Below are positions 8,086-16,576 of a stretch of DNA of 64,000 bases, one piece after another (the first letter of the stretch is position 1; each line of letters starts with the position of its first letter). Location: contig JASEFA010000001.1 of the NCBI GenBank assembly GCA_030019365.1, forward strand, positions 1 to 64,000, in the 5' to 3' direction. The notes beneath the pieces were generated by a model. The model ran no database searches and was not told the DNA's origin. It was given only the letters and a program-made list of their open reading frames with translations. The stretch is from Bacillota bacterium. GTDB lineage: Bacteria > Bacillota > Sulfobacillia > JACIYH01. The position numbers were made by a program, and so were the translations under genes.

Positions 8086-9273
8086 GTGTTGCGCAAACTC
8101 GAGATGAGCGAGGTCAGGGACATGCTGGAGGGCTGCGCCCTCCTCTCCACCGGCGGGGGAGGAGACCCGGCCCGGGGCTGGGAGATGATCAGGCGTGAGT
8201 ATGAGGCCGGGCGCAGCTTCCTGCTGGCCTCGCTGGAAGAGTTACCCGATGATGGCACCACGTGCTCGGTGTATTACACGGGGTCGACCGCGCCGAAGAG
8301 TCCGGAGTTGGTGGTCCGGTTCGCCGGGCTGCCCCGGCCCGAGGACCCGCCCCCCTACCTGGCCCTGCGGGCCCTCGAGCGCCACCTGGGCCGCGCGTTC
8401 GCCGCCCTGGTGTCCATCGAGTACGGGGGCCTGAACACGGCGGTGGCCGTGGCCATGGCGGCGCGGGCGGGAATACCCCTCCTGGACGCCGACGGCGCCG
8501 GCCGGGCGGTACCGGACCTGCAGTTTTCCACTTACTACCTGAAGGGATTGCCCATCCACCCGCTGGCGGTGTGCACCAATTACGGGGAGACGGCCGTGCT
8601 GGAGGACGTGGTGGACGATTTCCGGGCCGAGGACCTGGTGCGCGCGCTGGCGGTGGCCAGCGGCGGACTGGTCGCCACCGCGGATCACCCCGCCCGGGTG
8701 GCCGACCTGCGCCAGGGCGGGGTGATCCCGGGGGCGCTCAGCCGGGCCATGGCGGTGGGCAGGGCGCGCCGGCAGGCGGGAGAAGCCGGCAGGGACCCCG
8801 TGGAGGCGGTGGCGGAGGCAGGCGGGGGCGAGGTGCTCTTCCGGGGGGTGGTGAGAGCGGATCCCCGGTGGGAAGACAGAGAGGGCTTCCTGTTCGGAGA
8901 AATGGAGATCGAGGGGACCGGTGCCTGGGCGGGCAGCTCTTACCGCATCTGGTTCAAGAACGAGAACGTGATCTCGTGGAGGGACGGCCGCGTGGATGTC
9001 ACCGTGCCGGACCTGATTTGCGTGTCGCGCGGGGAAGACGGGGGACCCGTCCTCAATCCCCACGCGCCCCCAGGGACCGAGGTGGCGGTACTGGGCTTCC
9101 CGGCTCCCGAGGAATGGCTGAGCGAGCGGGGCCTGGCCATCCTGGTGCCGCGCTTCTTCGGCTTCGAGGTGGAGTGGGATGCCGGGCGTTTCCCCGGCCG
9201 GTGCCCGCCAGCGCAGGACCACCGCAGCGACGTGAGAGCGAGTGCTGCGGAGCAGGGGGCCGGCCCCGTGTAG
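8086..9273 (+). CDS. DUF917 family protein (first copy)
   Basis: The 395-residue protein has the DUF917 signature near the N terminus (CALLSTGGGGDP) and internal matches such as DADGAGRAVPDLQFSTYY. This Pfam family (S-methyl thiohydantoin desulfurase domain) occurs next to hydantoinase/oxoprolinase and peptide-uptake genes; its chemistry is poorly defined. The start is GTG 8086 or TTG 8089, both directly after GGGGGTGAG; TTG has the better spacing. It lies 95 nt after the binding-protein gene and is followed by a second copy. Confidence 0.87.
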   Translation: MLRKLEMSEVRDMLEGCALLSTGGGGDPARGWEMIRREYEAGRSFLLASLEELPDDGTTCSVYYTGSTAPKSPELVVRFAGLPRPEDPPPYLALRALERHLGRAFAALVSIEYGGLNTAVAVAMAARAGIPLLDADGAGRAVPDLQFSTYYLKGLPIHPLAVCTNYGETAVLEDVVDDFRAEDLVRALAVASGGLVATADHPARVADLRQGGVIPGALSRAMAVGRARRQAGEAGRDPVEAVAEAGGGEVLFRGVVRADPRWEDREGFLFGEMEIEGTGAWAGSSYRIWFKNENVISWRDGRVDVTVPDLICVSRGEDGGPVLNPHAPPGTEVAVLGFPAPEEWLSERGLAILVPRFFGFEVEWDAGRFPGRCPPAQDHRSDVRASAAEQGAGPV

Positions 9274-9378
9274 CCCCGGCCCTTCGGCGGTGCCGGTCCG
9301 TGTGCGGCCGTGAGAAAGGCAACTGCCCGTCCGGCGGCGTGAGCCGCGCAGCCGGCGGGCGGGGGTGGGGGGAAAGCA

Positions 9379-10506
9379 GTGCAGAAGCTCGATTGGGAAG
9401 ACATCCAGGACCTGCTGCTGGGCTGTGCGGCCCTGGCCACCGGGGGTGGGGGCCGGCTGGAGAGCGGGCTGTCCCTGGCTCGCGCCTGCTGGGAACGGTG
9501 GGGTCCGGTGACCATGGCCGATCTGGACGATCTCGGGGAAGACGACCTGGTGGTTTCACCCTACTTCGTGGGGGCGGTCTCGCCCGCCGCGGAAGAGGGC
9601 CGGGAGGATACCCGTCGGCTGGAGACATATGAGCCACTGCTGGCCAGCCAGGCCCTGGAGCGGTTCCTGGGCAGGCCCGTGGCGGCGGTGGTGGCCACCG
9701 AGCTGGGGGGCGGGAACACCGCCGCCGCCGTGGCCGTGGCCCTCATGATGGACCGTCCCCTGGTGGATGCCGACCCCGCCGGCCGGGCGGTGCCGGAGCT
9801 GTTCCACTCCACCTTCTACCTGGACGGGGTGCCCATCGCGCCCTTCGCCCTGGCCAGCTCGATGGGCGACCTGGCCATCGTGGAGAGGGTGGGGGACGAT
9901 TTCCGGGCGGAGGCCGTCGCGCGGGCCTTCGCCGTGGCCAGCGGCGACCGGGCGGGCGTGGCCGACCACCCCGTGCCGGCGGGCGTGGCGCGACGCTCCC
10001 TCCTTCGGGGTACTCTGGGCAGAGCGCGGGAAGTGGGGGCCGCCTTGCGGGGCGCGCGGCGGAGCGGTGCCGACCCGGCGGCGGCAGCCGCGCGGGCCGG
10101 TGGGGGTAGGGTGATCTTCCGCGGTACGGTGGCGGAAGACAGCACGTTCCGTATCGCCGGCGGTCTTACCCAGGGCGAGGTGAGGGTGGCCGGGCGGGGT
10201 ACCTACCGGGGGAGGACCATGGCGGTCCAGTTCCGGAACGAGCACATGGTGGCCAGGCTGGACGGAGCGGTGGTGGCCACCGTTCCCGACCTCATATCGT
10301 TGCTCGCCGAACACGGAGGGGCTCCGGTCCTGAACCCCGTCATCCCGGCCGGCCTGGAGGTGGCGGTGGTGGCGTTTCCGGCGCCGGACAGGTGGCGCAC
10401 GAGCCGCGGCCTGGAAATATTCGGGCCCCGCTACCTGGGGTTGGACGAAGAGTACGTCCCCGTGGAGGAACGGTGCCGCCTGCACGGCCTGGGAGAAGCC
10501 GGTTGA
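9379..10506 (+). CDS. DUF917 family protein (second copy)
   Basis: At 375 residues this is a diverged paralogue of its upstream neighbour. Shared elements include LLGCAALATGGGGRLESG at the N terminus, VDADPAGRAVPELFHSTFYL in the middle and VATVPDLISLL late. GTG 9379 follows GGGGGGAAAG. The end of the frame is intact, followed directly by transporter debris. The tandem pair probably forms a two-subunit or two-specificity system; this is inferred from co-occurrence only. Confidence 0.86.
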   Translation: MQKLDWEDIQDLLLGCAALATGGGGRLESGLSLARACWERWGPVTMADLDDLGEDDLVVSPYFVGAVSPAAEEGREDTRRLETYEPLLASQALERFLGRPVAAVVATELGGGNTAAAVAVALMMDRPLVDADPAGRAVPELFHSTFYLDGVPIAPFALASSMGDLAIVERVGDDFRAEAVARAFAVASGDRAGVADHPVPAGVARRSLLRGTLGRAREVGAALRGARRSGADPAAAAARAGGGRVIFRGTVAEDSTFRIAGGLTQGEVRVAGRGTYRGRTMAVQFRNEHMVARLDGAVVATVPDLISLLAEHGGAPVLNPVIPAGLEVAVVAFPAPDRWRTSRGLEIFGPRYLGLDEEYVPVEERCRLHGLGEAG

Positions 10507-10649
10507 GCGCTGCCAAAGGGCGGCACGGCCTGGAGGGGCTGGCTAAGCGCCCCCTACCAGTGGCTCCTCTACTCGGGGGTATACGAACAGGCCACGTCGG
10601 CCAACGAACGCCTGCGCTACCTGTGCCTGTGCGGCATGACCGCCGACCA

Positions 10650-11024
10650 CTGGCCGACCTGCAGGCCAGGCTGGGGCTCTCCTACCTCCTGATCTCCCAC
10701 GACATCGCCGTGGTGGAGCACATGTGCGACCGCGTCGGGGTGATGTACCTGGGGGTCCTGGTCGAGACCGGACCGGTCGAAAAGGTGCTGGGCCGGCCCC
10801 TGCACCCTTACACCCAGGCCCTCATTGGCGCGGTGCCCGTCCCCGACCCCCACAGGCGAACCATGGGGACTCCCCTCGAGGGTGACGTGCCCGACCCCTC
10901 CTCTCCGCCCCCTGGATGCCGCTTCTGGCCCCGCTGCCTGCGGGCTGAAGACGGGTGCCGTCGCGAAGTACCCGTCCTCCGTCTCTTTGAACCCGATCAC
11001 GAGGTGGCCTGCCACCTGGCGTGA
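10650..11024 (+). pseudogene. Truncated Opp/Dpp ABC transporter ATPase (C-terminal fragment)
   Basis: About 124 residues match the end of OppF/DppF-type ATPases: LADLQARLGLSYLLISHD (the post-Walker-B helix and H-loop), VGVMYLGVLVETGP, HPYTQALIGAVP and the C-terminal oligo_HPY extension with its CRFWPRC cysteines. Walker A, the signature motif and Walker B are missing. The preceding 140 bp carry an open but unrecognised frame with GWLSAPYQWLLYSGVYEQ. It is the remnant of the transporter that once served the binding protein at 6398. Confidence 0.85.
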
Positions 11025-11123
11025 CTGTCGGCTTTCCCCCGCGGCGGGTGGTGCGGAGTCGCCGGGCGCCCCTTCCTGCTTTGCTTCATAAGCTGGTGGG
11101 GAGAGGAGTATGGGGGGACGCGC

Positions 11124-12332
11124 ATGAACGCCACCGTCGTGGTACGTAACAGGGCATCGATTCCGGTTCCTGCCGATTCAATTGCTGCCTGGCGGGCTGT
11201 CTGCCAGGCTCTTGGGCACCGGCTCTTATGGGACGAGGCCGGCGGGATCCTGCACGTCGATTCCCATCTGGACGGGTGGACGGTGGTCCTCGACCCCGCC
11301 CACGGGGGAGGTGACCGGGGCGGCCGCGGGCCCGCCGGTCACTGCGAGGCGGATTTCGTTCTCGACGTCGCCCTGCGCGCCGCACCCCATTTCTCCCGGT
11401 TGGGGGCGTATGTGGTGCTTACCAGGGACCGGGATCATGCCGTTTCCCTGGCGGACAGGGTGGCTGCCGCAAGGGGCGGGGCCCGGAGCCTGTTCATTTC
11501 CCTGCACACCAGCCCTTGCACCGGTGAACACCGGGTTGAGGTGGTGCATCATCTGGCCGGTTGGCCCCGGGCCGGGCAGATGGCCACCCATCTGGCCCGC
11601 TGGCTGAGCCGGCAAACCCAGGTGCCCGACCGCGTGCGGTGCTGCCTGCTGCCCGGGTCGGAAGAAGGGTACGGCGCTGTGCTCTGGCGGGCCGGGGCCC
11701 GGCCCGCGATGCCGTGGTGCCCGCCGGCGAGGCTGGCCGTGCTGGCGTACCTCGGTTGCCATGGTGACGTGCTGGGCGAAAGCAGGCTGGCCGACCCGGT
11801 ATACCGGGAGGCATCCGCCCAGGGCCTGGTCCTTGGTGTCCTGGATTTCCTCATGGAATACCCGCTTGAGGAAAGAGGGGGAATGCGCTTGTTGGAACCC
11901 GCTGGTTCCTCACCTTTGTTCGCCGGTCTGACACCCGGCGCCCCCGCCCCGGCCGACTCCGCCCCAGCGCCTGCCGCCCCCGGCCTGCCGGCTCCCGCTC
12001 CCGCCGGAGCTGCCGCTCCCCCCGCCCATGCAGCGCTCCCCAGCCCCGTCGCTGCTCCCGTCGCGACTCCCGCGGCTGCGTCGCCCGCTACGGGTCCCCC
12101 GGCCCCGGCGCCTTCCGTGCCCCGCCCCGCGCCGCCACCGCAGGTCCCGCGCGTGGTGGGCGGCACCGTGCTGGTGCCGGGGACGCCGCCGGCTTATATC
12201 TTCGCCGCCCGAGTGACGGGCAGCGTGCAGGTTCCCGCCTTGTGGCCGCCTGCCCAGGCGGGCCGTCCTGGGGCGGGTGTCGTCCCCCAGCCGCCTTCAG
12301 GCCAGGTACCCGTGCGGCAGCCCTTCGGCTGA
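11124..12332 (+). CDS. N-acetylmuramoyl-L-alanine amidase-like protein with altered active site and Pro/Ala tail
   Basis: The 402-residue protein begins with a short segment resembling half of a copper-amine-oxidase-like domain, then an Amidase_3 fold (about 50-255). Zinc ligands are visible: His60 (VVLDPAHGGGDRG), Glu75 and His128 (LFISLHTS). The late catalytic glutamate, usually in a V-x-VE-x-GF motif, is replaced by Tyr209 (AVLAYLGCHGD). A low-complexity Pro/Ala tail covers about 270-355. No signal peptide is visible. ATG 11124 follows GGGGGG. It may be a binding or regulatory paralogue rather than an active hydrolase. Confidence 0.78.
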   Translation: MNATVVVRNRASIPVPADSIAAWRAVCQALGHRLLWDEAGGILHVDSHLDGWTVVLDPAHGGGDRGGRGPAGHCEADFVLDVALRAAPHFSRLGAYVVLTRDRDHAVSLADRVAAARGGARSLFISLHTSPCTGEHRVEVVHHLAGWPRAGQMATHLARWLSRQTQVPDRVRCCLLPGSEEGYGAVLWRAGARPAMPWCPPARLAVLAYLGCHGDVLGESRLADPVYREASAQGLVLGVLDFLMEYPLEERGGMRLLEPAGSSPLFAGLTPGAPAPADSAPAPAAPGLPAPAPAGAAAPPAHAALPSPVAAPVATPAAASPATGPPAPAPSVPRPAPPPQVPRVVGGTVLVPGTPPAYIFAARVTGSVQVPALWPPAQAGRPGAGVVPQPPSGQVPVRQPFG

Positions 12333-12428
12333 CACCGGCGCGCCTACGGCCGTGAGCCGGAAGAGACCGCGTGATCCCGAGTACGCCTGGCCGACCGCGA
12401 TCAGTGCCAGTTTCCTCGTGGCACGCGG

Positions 12429-12460
12429 TTGACACGGGGGTTGTCCTCAGCGAGTATATA
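12429..12460 (+). promoter_or_regulatory. Candidate promoter before the ECF S-component gene
   Basis: A perfect TTGACA (12429-12434) is followed after 18-20 nt by AGTATA/TATATA (12453-12460). Spacing is slightly long for sigma-A. The 12333-12491 gap shows no recognisable riboswitch. Confidence 0.42.
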
Positions 12461-12491
12461 GGGGATCGGTTTGGTGGAAAGGAGTTGCGCC

Positions 12492-13061
12492 ATGCCTCAT
12501 GCCACTGGTTCCCGTTCTCGCTCCGTCCTGCCCCTGCGCCTGGTGACCTGGGGGGCGATGCTCATCGCCCTGAGCGTGGTGCTCACCAGGGTGGCCAGCA
12601 TTCGCATCCCCGTGGGGGGCGTGGAGGCCATCCGCATAGGTTTCGGAGCGCTCCCCATCCTGATGGCGGGGGTCTGGGGCGGTCCCGTTTTCGGATTCAT
12701 CGTGGGTGCGGTTGCCGACCTGGTGGGTTACGGGATCAACCCCATGGGAGCGTATGCCCCTCTTATCACCCTGGGTTCGGGGATGCTGGGCCTGGTGCCC
12801 GGCCTGGTGCTTAAGCTGTGGCCGGGTAGGGAGCCCGGATTGGCGCGGATCGCGGCCGCCGTGGGGGTGGCCCAGGTGCTGGTGGGGATGGTGCTCACAC
12901 CCTGGTTCCTGCACCTCAGTTTCATGATCCCATACGCCGTCCTGGTCCCTCCCCGCCTGGTGTCCAAACCCCTGGAAATAATCGTGTTCACTCTCATCAT
13001 CCACCTGGTGTCGGTTCCCCTGGCTCGCCGGGGAACGCTGCCTGCGGTTGCGGGCAGGTGA
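12492..13061 (+). CDS. ECF transporter S component, folate-type (FolT-like)
   Basis: The 189-residue membrane protein has about six hydrophobic segments and the FolT-like stretch YGINPMGAYAPLITLGSG, with GLVPGLVLKLWP after it. ATG 12492 sits 7 nt after AAAGGAG; the frame also extends to 12471 but without a ribosome site. Such proteins bind a vitamin and work with a shared EcfA/A'/T module, which is not encoded here. Substrate assignment to folate rests on motif resemblance. The methyltransferase gene begins 3 nt after its stop. Confidence 0.8.
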   Translation: MPHATGSRSRSVLPLRLVTWGAMLIALSVVLTRVASIRIPVGGVEAIRIGFGALPILMAGVWGGPVFGFIVGAVADLVGYGINPMGAYAPLITLGSGMLGLVPGLVLKLWPGREPGLARIAAAVGVAQVLVGMVLTPWFLHLSFMIPYAVLVPPRLVSKPLEIIVFTLIIHLVSVPLARRGTLPAVAGR

Positions 13062-13064
13062 GCT

Positions 13065-13871
13065 GTGGAGCATCCCCCGTACAGCCGCTTTGCCACCATC
13101 TACGATCAGGTGATGCAGGGTGTGGACTACGAGATGTGGGCCAGGTACGTGGAGGAGTTGCTCCGCGTCCACGACCTCCGCGCGGTCACCCTGGTCGATC
13201 TCTGCTGCGGTACGGGGAGCTCCACCATCCCTTTTGCCCGGCGGGGCTACCGGGTGGTGGGAGTCGATCGCTCCCGCCCCATGCTGGAAGTAGCCAGGAA
13301 GAAGGCGGCCGGCCTGGGGCTGGACATCCCTTTCGTGGAACAGGACGCCAGCTCCATGGACCTGGATGAGGTGGCGCGGGGCGGGGATCCCCCGCTCGCC
13401 CCCGGGGGGTTCGACCTGGTGGTCAGCCTTTTCGACAGCCTGAACTACGTTCCGTCCCTGGACGACCTGGAGGCAGTGTTCGGGCGGGTGGCGCGGGCGT
13501 TGCGTCCCGGAGGGGCGTTCATCTTCGACCTGAACAGCCCGGAGAAGCTGGCCACCATGGACAATTCGGTGAGCCTGCTCGAGGGCGACGGGTATGTCCT
13601 CTTCTGGCGCAACCGGTTCCTGCCCGCCGAGAGCGTGTGGCAGGTCACCCTGGACGGTTTCCTCCGCCAGGGAGGGGGGTGGGAGAGATTCCGCGAAGTG
13701 CACCGGGAGAAGGCGCACCCCCTGGCCGAGGTACGGGAACGCCTGCTGGCAGCCGGCCTGCAGGTATTGGGCCTGTATCACGCGTATACCCTATCACCGG
13801 CGCGCCCTGGCGCCGATCGGGTTTTCTTCCTGGCGCGCCGCCCGTCCCGGCGGGGTTCCCGGCGGCGCTGA
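13065..13871 (+). CDS. Class I SAM-dependent methyltransferase
   Basis: The 268-residue protein shows the glycine-rich SAM loop (VDLCCGTGSSTIPFA, about 45-59), an acidic residue after beta-2 (VVGVDRSRPML) and the late motif FDLVVSLFDSLNYV. GTG 13065 lies 3 nt after the preceding stop, with AGGTGAG just before. The substrate is unknown. It sits between a vitamin transporter S component and the M16 peptidase pair. Confidence 0.88.
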   Translation: MEHPPYSRFATIYDQVMQGVDYEMWARYVEELLRVHDLRAVTLVDLCCGTGSSTIPFARRGYRVVGVDRSRPMLEVARKKAAGLGLDIPFVEQDASSMDLDEVARGGDPPLAPGGFDLVVSLFDSLNYVPSLDDLEAVFGRVARALRPGGAFIFDLNSPEKLATMDNSVSLLEGDGYVLFWRNRFLPAESVWQVTLDGFLRQGGGWERFREVHREKAHPLAEVRERLLAAGLQVLGLYHAYTLSPARPGADRVFFLARRPSRRGSRRR

Positions 13872-13968
13872 GCGGTGCTCCGGGGGGCGTGGCGGTTCCG
13901 GGCGGGGCTGGGCGTTGCGACGGTGCGGGTGGCGGTCCGGATGGGGCGGGGGGACGGGAGTAGCAGGC

Positions 13969-15234
13969 ATGGCGCGATTCGTCAGTGAGGAACTGGGGCC
14001 CGGTGTGCGCTGGCACCATTTCCCCACGGCCAAGTTCAAGGACCTGTCCCTGAGCGTGGCCTGGCGGGTGAACCTGAACCGGGATACGGTTACCAGGGTG
14101 GCCCTGGTGCCCTCCGTGCTGCGCCGGGGCACCAGGTCGTTCCCCACTGCCCGGGAACTGGCCCGGCGCTGCGAGGAGCTGTACGGTTGCAGGATCTCCT
14201 CCCGGGTATACCGGCTGGGCGAGCAGCAGGTGTGGTGGGTGGGCCTGGACTTCCCTCATCCCCGCTATGTGGGGGAACCGGGGTACCTGGACGGTGTGCT
14301 GGGCCTGCTGGCGGAGCTGGTGTGGGAGCCGGTGACGGAGGGAGAGGGATTCCGCCCTGATTACGTGGCGCAGGAACGGGAAGTGCTCCTGCGCGCTCAG
14401 CGTGCCCGCTTCAACAACAAGGCATCCTGGGCCAACCTGCGCTGTGTGGAGGAGATGTGCGCCGGGGAGAGGTACGCCCTGCACCCCCTGGGCCGGGAGG
14501 AAGACCTGGAGGGGATCGATCCCGGGAACCTGTACGCCACCTACCGCGAGGTGCTGGCAGGCGGGTGGCTGGACATGGTGGCGGTGGGCGACTGGGCATC
14601 TGTCCCGGATGGCCTCGCTCCCATGGCCGGGGAGCGGCGCCCCGGGGTACTGGCGCCGGTGGAGGTTAAGCCCGCCCGTCCCGCGGTGCGGGAGGTGGTG
14701 GAGCACCAGCCCGTGAGCCAGGCCCGGCTGGTACTGGGGCTGCGCACTACGGTAACCATGGCCGATGGCCTCTTCCCCGCCCTGCTCTTTCTGGACGGCC
14801 TGCTCGGCCGTTACGCCCATTCCCGGCTTTTCGTCAACGTCAGGGAGAAGGCTGGCCTGGCGTACTACGCCAGCACCATCCTCGACCCGGTGAAGGGCAT
14901 CGTCCTCATGGTGGCAGGCATCGATGCCGCAGCCTTCCCCAAGGCACGGGACCTGTCGCTTGCACAGCTGCACGCGCTGCAGCGGGGTGAGATTTCCGAT
15001 CAGGAGTGGGAGGCCACCTACCGTTCCCTGCGGGCGGAGGTGGCCACCCTGAGCGACGACCCGGGTGGACTGGCCTGGGGGATGATGGAGGGGCTGACGG
15101 TGGGGCGGGAGTTCAGCCCCGGCGATCTGGCAGCCGCCGTGGACCGGGTGACGCGGGAGCACGTGGTGGAAGCGGCCCGGCGGGTGCAACCCGATACCGT
15201 CTACTTCCTCACCAGCGAGGGGGCCGCATCGTGA
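13969..15234 (+). CDS. yfmF: M16 peptidase-like protein, YfmF type (non-catalytic partner)
   Basis: The 421-residue protein belongs to the M16 family but lacks the zinc-binding HxxEH motif; the corresponding N-terminal region reads VLRRGTRSFPTARELARR. It retains the family's downstream glycine/arginine region (RLFVNVREKAGLAYYAS). ATG 13969 follows GGGAG by 8 nt. It overlaps the next gene by 4 nt (GTGA). In Bacillus the YfmF/YfmH pair is linked to 5-aminopentanol modification of EF-P; here the same two-gene order is kept. Confidence 0.88.
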   Translation: MARFVSEELGPGVRWHHFPTAKFKDLSLSVAWRVNLNRDTVTRVALVPSVLRRGTRSFPTARELARRCEELYGCRISSRVYRLGEQQVWWVGLDFPHPRYVGEPGYLDGVLGLLAELVWEPVTEGEGFRPDYVAQEREVLLRAQRARFNNKASWANLRCVEEMCAGERYALHPLGREEDLEGIDPGNLYATYREVLAGGWLDMVAVGDWASVPDGLAPMAGERRPGVLAPVEVKPARPAVREVVEHQPVSQARLVLGLRTTVTMADGLFPALLFLDGLLGRYAHSRLFVNVREKAGLAYYASTILDPVKGIVLMVAGIDAAAFPKARDLSLAQLHALQRGEISDQEWEATYRSLRAEVATLSDDPGGLAWGMMEGLTVGREFSPGDLAAAVDRVTREHVVEAARRVQPDTVYFLTSEGAAS

Positions 15235-16520
15235 ACACGCTGGCCGACCTGGGGGAGAAGCTCATCCACCACCGGTGGGAAGACGATCTGGGCGTGTACA
15301 TACTGCCCCGCCCCGGCTTCGTGCGCAGGTACGCCAGCCTCACCGCCGGATTCGGGTCGGTGGACCTCCACTTTGCTTCTCCCGACGGGCGCACCCGCAC
15401 CGTCCCCGCAGGGGTGGCCCACTTCCTTGAGCACAAGATGTTCGAGGACCCCGACTCGCCGGTGCTGGACCGCTTCGCCCGCCTGGGTGCTTCCGCCAAC
15501 GCCTACACGTCCTACGAGGTCACCAGCTACCTTTTCTCGTGTGCCGACTCGTTTTGGGAGGCGCTGGACCTCCTCCTGGGGTTCGTGCAGGAGGCCCGCT
15601 TCACTCCGGCCGGGGTGGAAAAGGAGAAGCCCATCATAGAGCAGGAGATCCGCATGGGCCTGGACAGCCCCCACCGCACCATCGTCCAGAACCTCAGGCA
15701 GCTTCTCTTCGGGCGGCATCCGGTGCGGGAGGATGTGGCCGGGTCTCTCGAGTCCCTGCGCCAGATCAGCTTCGACGACCTGGAGCTGTGCTACCGTGCC
15801 TTTTACCATCCTTCCAACCTGGTCCTCTACGTGGCCGGCGACCTGGAACCCGGGCAGGTCCTCGAACATGTGGATCGTCACATAGCGGGGCGACGACCCG
15901 GACCGGCCCCCGGGTACCGGCGCCTGGGGGTCACCGACGATCCCCGGGCCGGGAATGGGGATCAGCCGACAGGCGGGTTCGGTCACGTGGAGAAGCGCAT
16001 GGCGGTGGCCGTTCCCCTGCTGGCGCTGGGTTTTCGCGATCCCGCCTTCCCCGGGGGAGGGGACATGCGGGGGCGCCTGGCGGGGGAGCTGGCGCTGGAA
16101 GTCATCTTCGGCCGGGGCTCCGAGCTCTTCCACCGGCTGTATCAGGAAGGTCTCATCGACGACTCCTTCGCCGCGAGCTACGCCTCCGGGCGCGACTGGG
16201 CATTCACCGTGTTCATGGGACGCACGCCCGACCCCGGGAGGCTAGCCGATCATCTCCGGGAGGGATTGGCGGCGGCCCGGCGGAACTGGAGGGAGGAAGA
16301 CGTCCTGCGCTGCCGTCGGGCCGCCGTGGGGCAGTTCGTCTCCCTGTTCGATTCCCCGGAGGCCCCCGCCTATCTGCTACCTGAACTGCACTTCTACGGC
16401 CTGTCCCTGGATGACTACTACCGGACTTTGCAGGTGCTGGACGCCGGCGACGTCGCCACGTACCTGGACCGGGCCCTGGCACCCGAAATGGCCGGTACCT
16501 CGACCGTCCTGCCTATGTGA
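15231..16520 (+). CDS. yfmH: M16 zinc peptidase, YfmH type (catalytic partner)
   Basis: The 429-residue enzyme carries the inverted zinc motif HFLEH (about residue 65) and the downstream glutamate region KPIIEQEIRM, both required for M16 catalysis. GTG 15231 overlaps the stop of yfmF, so the two are translationally coupled and likely form a heterodimer. It is cytoplasmic with no signal peptide. The histidine ammonia-lyase gene begins 56 nt downstream. Confidence 0.92.
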   Translation: MNTLADLGEKLIHHRWEDDLGVYILPRPGFVRRYASLTAGFGSVDLHFASPDGRTRTVPAGVAHFLEHKMFEDPDSPVLDRFARLGASANAYTSYEVTSYLFSCADSFWEALDLLLGFVQEARFTPAGVEKEKPIIEQEIRMGLDSPHRTIVQNLRQLLFGRHPVREDVAGSLESLRQISFDDLELCYRAFYHPSNLVLYVAGDLEPGQVLEHVDRHIAGRRPGPAPGYRRLGVTDDPRAGNGDQPTGGFGHVEKRMAVAVPLLALGFRDPAFPGGGDMRGRLAGELALEVIFGRGSELFHRLYQEGLIDDSFAASYASGRDWAFTVFMGRTPDPGRLADHLREGLAAARRNWREEDVLRCRRAAVGQFVSLFDSPEAPAYLLPELHFYGLSLDDYYRTLQVLDAGDVATYLDRALAPEMAGTSTVLPM

Positions 16521-16576
16521 CAGCGGGCCGCGTGTGTGGGACGACACCTATGGGCTGAGGGGGGCAGAGAAGCGGC

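Noticed and set aside
12333-12491. Possible tetrahydrofolate riboswitch before the FolT-like gene
   Set aside because: The conserved THF aptamer segments could not be found in the leader; only a promoter-like element is visible.
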